From: JALJPB01 sp034111045
Lineage (GTDB): Bacteria > Pseudomonadota > Gammaproteobacteria > Enterobacterales > Alteromonadaceae
Direction: 5' to 3'
Assembly (NCBI GenBank): GCA_034111045.1
Contig: JAWUYA010000024.1
Span: forward strand, 1-64,000
Length of the DNA: 64,000 nt
Shown piece after piece: positions 54,631-62,144 of this stretch (position 1 is its first letter; each line of letters starts with the position of its first letter). A program made the position numbers and the translations under genes. The notes beneath the pieces are model-generated. The model did not search any database, was not told the origin of the DNA, and was given only the letters and a program-made list of their open reading frames with translations.

Positions 54631-56802
54631 GTGCCACAATCGTCGACCATGCAGAAAAATAAAATTCCTGTACCCATTGCCAATAAAATTCCACATAAAA
54701 TGCAAACACATAATCACCAGCGCATTGATAATTATTATTGGATGCGCGATGACGAGCGTAAAGACACTAAGGTTTTAAAGCACCTCGAAGCAGAAAACAA
54801 CTACGCTGATGCCATGTTAGCCGAGCAAAAACCGCTACAAGATTTACTCTTTAACGAATTAAAAGCTCGCATAGTAAAAGATGATACTACCGTGCCAGCT
54901 AAAGATGGAAAATACTGGTATCACAGCGAAATAAGTGGCGAACAAGAGTATTCTCGGTACTACCGTGCCACTAGTTTTTCAGGTGAAAACAAAACCCTGT
55001 TACTAGATGTTAACGAGCGCGCCCAAGCCCATGAATTTTATGATTTAGGTGATTTATCAATCAGTCCAAATGATGACATAATGTCACTCTCTGAAGATAC
55101 TGACAGCCGACGCATCTACACCATCGTTTTTAAAGACCTCAGTTCAAATACACCAACAATATCAAACAAAAAAGCAGGGCAACAAACGGGCTATTTAGCG
55201 GACACTTTAACCGAGACCGAAGGCCAAATTGTTTGGGCAAATGACAATACAACAGTGTTCTATGTAAAAAAAGACTTAGAAACCTTGTTAGGAACACAAG
55301 TATATCGTCATAAATTAGGTACCTCACAAGCCGATGATGTTTTAGTTTATCAAGAAGACGACCATAGCTTTTATATGAGCTTAGACAAAAGCCGTGATGA
55401 TTCACTGCTTTATATTTGTTTGCACGCAACCGAATCCACTCATCATTTAGTGTTAAGTGCCGACGACCCTGATGGCCAATTTATCGCGTTATTACCTTTC
55501 CAAGAACAACACGAATACCATGCCGATAAAATGGGCGATAACTTTTATATTGTTACCAATTATCAAGCTAAAAACTTTCGTTTAATGACAGCAACAGCAA
55601 ATCAAATAAATAACATTAATAGCTGGCAAGAAGTTATACCGCACCGAGATAATGTGTTATTAGAAGGTATAGAGCTCTTTCACAAATTTCTTATCGTCAC
55701 CGAACGAGAGCAAGGACAAATACGTTTTATTGTTCATACCTTAGATGCTAGCTTATATACTGGCTTAGATACTGACTTAGATAGAAGCTTAAAAGCTGGT
55801 ATTACCACAAAGCAATATCAATTAGCCTTTGATGATCCCTGTTATTTTTCCTGTTTAGGTGATAACCCTGAGCCAGAAAGTACTACCGCTAGAATGTACT
55901 ATTCCAGCTTAACCACCCCCGGCTCACTTTATCAATTTGACTTAACAACAGGGGAGCGAACATTACTCAAACAACAAAAAGTCTTGGGTGATTTCAATAA
56001 AGAAGATTATCAATCTGAGCGCCTATTCATTACAGCACGTGATGGCGTTAAAATCCCTGTATCCCTTGTTTATCGAACCGACAGTTTTAACAAAGATGGC
56101 AGTAACCCTTTATTGCAATATGGTTATGGTGCTTATGGCATTACCATAGACCCTAACTTTTCAAGCCAAATATTAAGCTTACTCGACCGAGGTTTTGTCT
56201 ATGTTATTGCCCATATTCGTGGCTCTGAAATGCTCGGTAGAGACTGGTATGAATGGGGTAAGAAACAACATAAACAAAATACCTTTAATGATTTTATTGA
56301 TGTCACCAAAGCACTCGTTGCACAAGGCTATGGCGCTACAGATAAAATATTCGCCTCTGGTGGCAGTGCCGGCGGTTTATTAATGGGTGCTGTGGTTAAT
56401 CAAGCCCCAGAGTTATATCTAGGTATTGGTGCCCATGTACCCTTTTTAGATGTATTGACCACCATGTTAGATGAGTCGATCCCACTAACTACCAATGAAT
56501 ACGACGAATGGGGCAATCCAAATGAAGAGCAAGCTTACCGCACCATTTTATCTTATTCTCCCATTGATAATATTAGTCAGCAAAGCTATCCCCATATTTT
56601 AGTGACCACAGGTTTACATGACTCACAAGTACAATACTTCGAGCCAATGAAATGGGTAGCAAAACTACGTGAATTTAAAACTGATGATAACGTATTAGTA
56701 TTTAAAACAGATATGGATGCCGGCCATGGAGGCGCTTCAGGGCGGTTTAAAAGCCTTAAAGAAAAAGCCTTAGAAATGAGCTTTTTTATCTCTTTGTTAT
56801 GA
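54631..56802 (+). CDS. ptrB: Oligopeptidase B (S9 prolyl oligopeptidase family)
   Basis: 723 residues. The GTG start at 54631 is supported by AGGAG six bases upstream. The N-terminal beta-propeller (about 70-430) is followed by the hydrolase domain (NPLLQYGYGAYG, GGSAGGLLMGAVVNQAP with the serine, GLHDSQVQYFEP with the Asp, and MDAGHGGASGR with the His). The family cuts short peptides after Arg or Lys. It is alone, divergent from feoA. Confidence 0.93.
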   Translation: MPQSSTMQKNKIPVPIANKIPHKMQTHNHQRIDNYYWMRDDERKDTKVLKHLEAENNYADAMLAEQKPLQDLLFNELKARIVKDDTTVPAKDGKYWYHSEISGEQEYSRYYRATSFSGENKTLLLDVNERAQAHEFYDLGDLSISPNDDIMSLSEDTDSRRIYTIVFKDLSSNTPTISNKKAGQQTGYLADTLTETEGQIVWANDNTTVFYVKKDLETLLGTQVYRHKLGTSQADDVLVYQEDDHSFYMSLDKSRDDSLLYICLHATESTHHLVLSADDPDGQFIALLPFQEQHEYHADKMGDNFYIVTNYQAKNFRLMTATANQINNINSWQEVIPHRDNVLLEGIELFHKFLIVTEREQGQIRFIVHTLDASLYTGLDTDLDRSLKAGITTKQYQLAFDDPCYFSCLGDNPEPESTTARMYYSSLTTPGSLYQFDLTTGERTLLKQQKVLGDFNKEDYQSERLFITARDGVKIPVSLVYRTDSFNKDGSNPLLQYGYGAYGITIDPNFSSQILSLLDRGFVYVIAHIRGSEMLGRDWYEWGKKQHKQNTFNDFIDVTKALVAQGYGATDKIFASGGSAGGLLMGAVVNQAPELYLGIGAHVPFLDVLTTMLDESIPLTTNEYDEWGNPNEEQAYRTILSYSPIDNISQQSYPHILVTTGLHDSQVQYFEPMKWVAKLREFKTDDNVLVFKTDMDAGHGGASGRFKSLKEKALEMSFFISLL

Positions 56803-56822
56803 TTGATAAAAAATGACTAACC

Positions 56823-56860
56823 TGGGTTAACGTTAAATTTAGGGATTTAACGTTAACCCA
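56823..56860 (+). terminator. Perfect 15-bp stem-loop after ptrB
   Basis: TGGGTTAACGTTAAA (56823-56837) and TTTAACGTTAACCCA (56846-56860) pair perfectly around eight bases. It lies 21 bases after the ptrB stop, between ptrB and the convergent arsenite-permease relic. A T run is lacking, so it may be a terminator of moderate strength or a repeat element. Confidence 0.6.
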
Positions 56861-56913
56861 TAACAACAAACGCTATCAATCCAAAAATACAGGCGTTAAT
56901 AGTCAGTGTTAGG

Positions 56914-58002
56914 CTATTGCGTTAAATCACTGTTAAAAAGGCCCGTTATTTTTTTGCATAAAGCAACCAAGATCAACATTAATGGCACTTCGATCAACAC
57001 ACCAACAACCGTGGCTAGGGCTACGCCAGATGATAAACCAAAAAGTATAATGGCGGTAGCAATGGCCACTTCAAAATGATTAGAAGCACCGATTAGTAAT
57101 ACTGGTGCTGCATCTTGATAAGAGAGTTTGAACCAACGAGATAAGACAAAGTAGCCTAAAGCAAAAATAAATACTGTTTGTATAAGTAATGGAATGGCTA
57201 TCCATAAAATGGTTAATGGGTTTGACACAATAACTTCGCCTTTAAACGAAAAGAGCATAATAAGGGTGATTAATAACGCTGTGATACTGACCGGTGTTAG
57301 CCAGTGAATAAACCTTTGATTAAACCAGTTCACTCCCTTGTGTTTAATAATAATTTTCTTGAGAAATAGCCAGCAACCAATGGCAATGCAACGTAAATAC
57401 AGACGGACAGCACCATAGTCTGCCAAGGTACCGGCATAGAATTGATGTTCAGTAGTAATCCACCTAGTCACCTAGTGGTCCATAAAGAAAGAGCATCATC
57501 AGTGAATTAATTGCCACCATAATCAGTGTTAAGCCGTCATTTCCTGCTGATAAATGGCCCCACATTAAAACCATAGCGGCACATGGTGCAATACCAAGTA
57601 AAATGGTGCCCGCAATATAGCTTCGCCACAACTCAACTTATTCACCATTGGCAAGTATTTCAGTACCTGGTAAAAAGTCTCGAAATAAATATCCCAAAAA
57701 CAGATAAGATATAGCAAACATGCTGAAGGGTTTAATCGCCCAGTTGATGAATAACGTTAATATACGGGTTTGGGTGTCTTGGCTGATTTAACGACTTGTG
57801 CGAAATCTATTTTCACCATAATGGGGTACATCATCAAGAATAAACACACTGCAATCGGTATTGACACCTGATATGCAGAAAATTCGTTCAAGGTTATGGC
57901 AATTTCAGCTGCCATTTTTCCTAAAAATATCCCACTGGCAATACAAAGTATTACCCATAGAGTTAAATAACGTTCAAAAATAGACAGTTTTTTTTCAGGC
58001 AT
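56914..58002 (-). pseudogene. arsB: ACR3-family arsenite permease, inactivated
   Basis: Read across frames, the region gives a nearly complete ACR3 transporter, from MPEKKLSIFERYLTLWVILC to the C-terminal SNHFEVAIATAIILFGLSSG. Lesions are: two extra bases near 57760-57764 (after KTPKPV, shifting the frame of LTLFINWAIKPF), an in-frame TAA at 57638-57640 (after ILANGE), a tandem CACCTAGT duplication at 57461-57476, and a lost base near 57364 (before KKIIIKHKG). ACR3 exports arsenite. Four separate lesions make this a dead gene, not a programmed frameshift. No arsR or arsC is adjacent. Confidence 0.9.
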
Positions 58003-58063
58003 ATCGGTAAACTACACCTCCATATGTTTTCCACCCATACTGATGTGTCTGTTATCAATAATG

Positions 58064-58393
58064 TCATACCGCAGTAACAGAGAAGGTTAACTGACAATCA
58101 ATATACTTTAGTATGCGATTAACTATAGCGGGTATTTCAACAGTGTTAGTCTTCGAGGCTAAATTGACTGAAACAAAAATATCACATTCACTTATTTCAA
58201 TTCTTTGGCGCACATAATAATCATTTATATCATCAAACGTCTGACCGCTTAAAGGTATATAACCCACATAGCAATCACTGTTCGATTGTTGTTTATACGA
58301 TGCCCCCAATATTTCCCGTTCTAAAGTAAATGCTTGAAATTTATCTAAATTCAGAAAGCGGAAACTTATTTGGGCTTCAGTGCTGACATTGTC
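58064..58393 (-). CDS. Hypothetical protein (109-119 aa)
   Basis: Soluble. The frame is open to an ATG at 58423 (MQRHNTESIMDNVS); the internal ATG at 58393 (MDNVSTEAQISFRFLNLDKF) gives 109 residues and is used here. The product has alternating beta strands and helices, with no signal peptide or membrane segment. No family was recognised. It lies about 60 bases upstream of the arsenite-permease relic on the same strand. Confidence 0.5.
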   Translation of the reverse strand, partial: DNVSTEAQISFRFLNLDKFQAFTLEREILGASYKQQSNSDCYVGYIPLSGQTFDDINDYYVRQRIEISECDIFVSVNLASKTNTVEIPAIVNRILKYIDCQLTFSVTAV

Positions 58394-58471
58394 CATAATA
58401 CTCTCTGTGTTATGACGCTGCATAAACGGTTATAAATAGTTCGAGAAGAATGTTTCGCTGATTTATAGTTA

Positions 58472-58499
58472 GGTGCGTTAGGTTCGGTGCGTTAGGTTC
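58472..58499. repeat. 14-bp perfect tandem duplication
   Basis: GGTGCGTTAGGTTC occurs twice back to back (58472-58485 and 58486-58499). It lies in the short spacer between two small unknown genes and is more GC-rich than its surroundings. Confidence 0.85.
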
Positions 58500-58508
58500 G
58501 CTAACAAT

Positions 58509-58790
58509 CTATATAATGGCAACACCTGTAACTTCGACGACCGAATGAGCATTGGCTCGTTCAATAATTTTAACCAAAGCCGACTGGATAACTTCATCTT
58601 CCTTCACGTCACTTTTACTAGCAAATCGCTGCTCCTGAACTTCAGCGCCCTCTTCTAAAGTAAACTGAATAACCACTTCAGTTGCAAAATCAGTACGTTC
58701 ACCAAAGTAGGCTAACGATATTTGAGGATAACCTTTAAACCCTTTTTTAACTTGTTTAGCTATTCGTTTTTTAGCTTTATCAATATGCAT
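58509..58790 (-). CDS. Hypothetical protein (93 aa)
   Basis: 93 residues, soluble. A basic N-terminal helix (IDKAKKRIAKQVKKGF) is followed by a beta-rich core (VVIQFTLEEGAEVQEQRFAS) and a helical end (VIQSALVKIIERANAHSVVEV). The composition looks like a genuine small protein. I do not recognise the family. A possible ribosome-binding site, AAGGAT, precedes the ATG. Confidence 0.6.
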   Translation of the reverse strand: MHIDKAKKRIAKQVKKGFKGYPQISLAYFGERTDFATEVVIQFTLEEGAEVQEQRFASKSDVKEDEVIQSALVKIIERANAHSVVEVTGVAII

Positions 58791-58870
58791 ATAAAATCCT
58801 TGTATTATTAAAACTCAAAAATGGGTGCTTATCTTCACAAGCCTGTTCAGTTTATTTGCAAATGGGGTCA

Positions 58871-59182
58871 TCATACGAATACCACTTCCACCGCTCTTTC
58901 ATTACGACATTCATCTGAACCCATTTCAAACTCCCGACAAATCAAAGGTCGATTTTCATAAATAGTACACATGAAAGTCTCACGGTCTACAGCTGAACAC
59001 CATCCATCCTCTAGACGTAACATTGTTTGACCTCCCCATTCATCGGAAGCAATATATCTGTCGGGCACACCTGTGTCGGAAATAATCATCACTTCTAAAC
59101 GGCAGCAGCATGCCTGACAACTTGAGCAGCTGATGGGAGGTTCTGAAATATTTTTAATATTAATGGTCATGTGCATCTTCAA
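58871..59182 (-). CDS. YkgJ-family cysteine-cluster protein
   Basis: 103 residues. The cluster C-x2-C-x2-C-C-C (SCSSCQACCCRLEV, about 19-27) plus later cysteines in GWCSAVDRETFMCTIYENRPLICREFEMG fit the CxxCxxCC (YkgJ/FliB-like) zinc or iron-sulfur family. Function is unknown. Starts at the fifth codon (MTINI) are also possible. Confidence 0.75.
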   Translation of the reverse strand: MKMHMTINIKNISEPPISCSSCQACCCRLEVMIISDTGVPDRYIASDEWGGQTMLRLEDGWCSAVDRETFMCTIYENRPLICREFEMGSDECRNERAVEVVFV

Positions 59183-59205
59183 TGAGAATAAATTAACAGT
59201 AGTCT

Positions 59206-59529
59206 TTAACGTTTTGCGCCATTGGGTTTTTTCATGCTCACGACTTTACGCGCTATGGCAAGTATTTCAGGGGAAATATCATCCGCTCCTTCCTTTATTA
59301 ACTTACTCACATCCCCAGATGAAAATAGTGAACCGCGGTCAGACTTTACGCCTAACGATCTCACAAAATCTTTTGTTTTCCCTGTGCTACCCGTATCTAT
59401 ATATTTAAAAATAACTTGTTCATTAAATGTTTTTGGCTCTTGCTTTAAAGTGATGACCTCATTGGCAAGTGATTTTATATCAGCTTCTAATAATTCAATT
59501 AATTCGGCGATATTGGTATATGATTTCAT
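59206..59529 (-). CDS. Hypothetical protein (107 aa)
   Basis: 107 residues. A helical N-terminus (IAELIELLEADIKSLANEVI) resembles a coiled coil, followed by a charged middle and a C-terminal helix (ISPEILAIARKVVSMKKPNG). There is no signal peptide and no recognised family. It ends 24 bases before the YkgJ-family gene start, so the two may be co-transcribed. Confidence 0.5.
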   Translation of the reverse strand: MKSYTNIAELIELLEADIKSLANEVITLKQEPKTFNEQVIFKYIDTGSTGKTKDFVRSLGVKSDRGSLFSSGDVSKLIKEGADDISPEILAIARKVVSMKKPNGAKR

Positions 59530-59689
59530 TCAGTTCTAGCTCGTATAGGGGATAGTCCGCGTTCATTAACCGCTATTGTAACGTTAAAAGGAATGACTAA
59601 ATAGCTTAGCTTTATATATCACTATATTTTAATGAAATAGGGGGGTTGCTATTACTGACCATTATTGAATCAAAACAAAGTAACTGTCG

Positions 59690-60292
59690 TTAGGGCCGAT
59701 TAAGCGCTAGGTTATTAGAGGTAAAACTAAAGTGGTCTCCGCCCATTTTACCTACAGAGTCAACTAACGCTTGGTTGATATTGCCGTTTATATATAAATC
59801 ATCTCGGACATAGACACACTTTACGTCTAACAGTATAACTGAGCCTCCGTTCGGTAACTCGCTGATCGGGATGATCTCCCTTAAAGTACACTCATAACGA
59901 ATAGGTGATGCTTTTACAGAGCTGGGTTTCACTTGATGGCTTGCACATCGCTCGACGTCAGCAAAATCAAATTCGCTTTTATCACTTTCAATACTGGCAC
60001 TGGTCAGGTTCATTTTTTCTAATAAAGCAGCGCTCACTATATTAACGACACATTCACCCGTGTCTATTAAATTCTGGAGGGTATCTTTATCAATACCGCT
60101 CCTCTGAGTTACTTGTGTATAAAGGAGTACAGGAGGGTTACAACTAGCAACGGTAAAAAATGAATAAGGGGCTAAATTATCAATACCATCGCTTGAACGC
60201 GAACTAATCCATGCAATGGGTCGTGGCGTTACCCCTCCATTGAGGAGACGATATTTTTCTTGTATTTCTAATTCTAACACATCAAAAATCAT
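59690..60292 (-). CDS. Flavin-reductase-domain protein
   Basis: 200 residues from the ATG at 60292 (MIFDVLELEIQEKYRLLNGG), which has AGGTG seven bases upstream; a GTG at 60301 is the alternative. The flavin reductase-like domain is seen as TPRPIAWISSRSSDGIDNLAPYSFFTVASCNPPVLLY and a central NLIDTGECVVNIV. Members bind FMN and act as reductases or oxygenase partners. The partner here is unknown. Confidence 0.82.
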   Translation of the reverse strand: MIFDVLELEIQEKYRLLNGGVTPRPIAWISSRSSDGIDNLAPYSFFTVASCNPPVLLYTQVTQRSGIDKDTLQNLIDTGECVVNIVSAALLEKMNLTSASIESDKSEFDFADVERCASHQVKPSSVKASPIRYECTLREIIPISELPNGGSVILLDVKCVYVRDDLYINGNINQALVDSVGKMGGDHFSFTSNNLALNRP

Positions 60293-60393
60293 GTATTGCA
60301 CCTAGGTTAGTGTTATTAAACGGCTCTTCGTTCAAGAAAACCACAACGGAGATAACATACGTTTATCTTGTCTTAATAGGGGTGGATATTAAA

Positions 60394-60648
60394 CTACCTA
60401 TGCTTATATTGAGTAGGGCAATAGCCTCTAATAATGTCTGGTGATCTCAATTTTATCTGCTTAGTTTTTCGAGCTGCCACCCTACTAGGCCACAATTTAA
60501 ATCTACTGGCTTTAAGGTGTTGATGCATAAGCTGTATAACGGCTTGCTCAGTTAAATTAAATTGATGTTTAATCGCTTCAAAGGAGGTTCTATCTTCCCA
60601 AGCCATCTCGATAATTCTAGACTCTTCACCCTTGTTCAATTGCATCAT
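60394..60648 (-). CDS. DUF2805/TIGR03643-family small protein
   Basis: 84 residues. The pattern ESRIIEMAWEDRTSFEAIKHQFNLTEQAVIQLMHQHLK looks like a small helix-turn-helix, and the C-terminal basic part (FKLWPSRVAARKTKQIKLRS) follows. It matches the short family known as TIGR03643/DUF2805, of unknown function, common in marine bacteria. Two ATGs (60648, 60645) are possible starts. Confidence 0.75.
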   Translation of the reverse strand: MMQLNKGEESRIIEMAWEDRTSFEAIKHQFNLTEQAVIQLMHQHLKASRFKLWPSRVAARKTKQIKLRSPDIIRGYCPTQYKHR

Positions 60649-61349
60649 AGCGCTTCAATATTTTAAATCAAAGAAAGTAATACCTATATGGCCACCTTAT
60701 GGTTTAGTCTGAAGTCGCAATACCGGTAACCACTAGCTTAAAGGATAATAATAGCCTTGCCAACATGTTGACCATAATAAAAAGATCTCATCGTTCTTAT
60801 TAATTTATCGGTATTATTTATGTTACCTCTTTGACTGCGTCAATATAAACACATTTTTATTAGGGATATACTAATTCGACTGAATAAGATTAATTATATT
60901 TATAACCAAGCAAAAAATATTATTGGCTAACATTTAGCTCTAATAACAAAAACTAATATCATGTTGTCTATTCAAGGATTATTAGCTTTTATTTTAAGTA
61001 ATCTTTCCAATATTAATGAGGTAATGAGCTTGAGACTTTGTAATGGGATGAATTGATTTAATAAAACATTTATCAGTAATCTCCCCTATAAGAGAAATTC
61101 AATCTCCTAGTTTATAAAGAGCAAAATTAGACGACCGATTTAACGTAATACCTGGTGAGTAATTTAAGTCTAAGCACCTCCCTTAAGTTTCTATAAGGTA
61201 ATCTTTTTTATGAACCGCTGTCATCATTAAGTCATTATCTGAGAGAAATTTCCAACCGCTAAATTTGAAGCCATTAATTTTTTCTTTGCTTAATACGTTT
61301 TAAGCTATTACATATTTAACATATGCATATCATAGCCAGTGCTGCCAGA
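60649..61349. other. Gene-free spacer with a coding relic
   Basis: About 700 AT-rich bases. On the minus strand near 61183-61300 an open stretch without a start reads KEKINGFKFSGWKFLSDND, then LMMTAVHKKDYLIET before a stop. It looks like the end of a lost gene. A 32-codon plus-strand ORF at 60961 has no support. No RNA gene is seen. Confidence 0.45.
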
Positions 61350-61481
61350 TCAGTTCTTCTTGGGAAAAATCTCGGCGCAATATTGATAATAAGGCTGTTT
61401 ATTTGAAATCGCGGAGATAAGGGCACATGAGGTCGCCCAAATAGCGATAAGTAAGCTAATGTATGATTTTTTGAAATTCAT
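61350..61481 (-). CDS. 43-residue lipoprotein-like peptide
   Basis: ATG at 61481, TGA at 61350-61352. MNFKKSYISLLIAIWATSC forms a short signal sequence ending in a lipobox-like A-T-S-C19; about 24 residues follow (ALISAISNKQPYYQYCAEIF). Only a weak GGAAA is present upstream. Too small to assign; it could be an entericidin-type or unrelated lipoprotein, or a spurious ORF. Confidence 0.4.
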   Translation of the reverse strand: MNFKKSYISLLIAIWATSCALISAISNKQPYYQYCAEIFPKKN

Positions 61482-61605
61482 AATATAATATTTCCATATA
61501 AAACATAAAGCCACTTAAATTGCTAGATAACCTTGGCTAACTATTGAGGAATAACAGTAGCCAACGATTAAAGGTCTGAATTATTAATATACACAGCTTA
61601 TTTTA

Positions 61606-61977
61606 TTAATCGAACACATATGGGCAGCCACCAAACTCATTGAACGCATCATTCCAACGCTGAACATCGTTAGCACGCCGCCATCGAGAATGATAAAACT
61701 GCATTAAACAACTCCCCTGCTTTAATTCTATTACCAATGTATCAAATTCATTAACCTCATCATAATTTGGGTATACACTGACATTCCCCCATGATTTAGA
61801 TTTGTTTTTTTTAGCAAAACCTTGCCAGAATAACTTAATATCACTCCAGTCATTTTCATCAGTGTTCCATACTTGCAATTTGCCAGCAATATTTTTATTA
61901 ACAAAACCATTTTCAGGCTCTTGGGCTTGAATATCTGTAATCAAAAAACATAGAATAAAAACAATTAACCTTTTCAT
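61606..61977 (-). CDS. Secreted hypothetical protein (123 aa)
   Basis: 123 residues with a clear signal peptide (MKRLIVFILCFLITDIQA). The mature part is rich in Trp and Asn (VWNTDENDWSDIKLFWQGFA) and ends with two cysteines (GSCLMQFYHSRW, FGGCPYVFD) that may form a disulfide. No family was recognised. It lies about 165 bases downstream of the S8 protease gene. Confidence 0.65.
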   Translation of the reverse strand: MKRLIVFILCFLITDIQAQEPENGFVNKNIAGKLQVWNTDENDWSDIKLFWQGFAKKNKSKSWGNVSVYPNYDEVNEFDTLVIELKQGSCLMQFYHSRWRRANDVQRWNDAFNEFGGCPYVFD

Positions 61978-62144
61978 TTGTGACTCCTAGTAAACGCCCT
62001 ATCAAGGCGGTATAAATAAAAATAAAACTATTGATAAACAATGGCATGGTCAAATAATAACTCTACAATCTATTTTCATGTAGCACATGTGTAGCAAGCA
62101 ATTGATGTAACAAAAACCTAATAATGGCTTTTATGTATTTAATA

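Noticed and set aside
56914..57471. Right-hand part of the arsenite permease as an independent intact gene
   Set aside because: Its first 30 or so residues come from the wrong frame of the ACR3 sequence; the segment is only the 3' part of the broken gene.
60961..61059. 32-codon plus-strand ORF
   Set aside because: No ribosome-binding site, no family, and very short.
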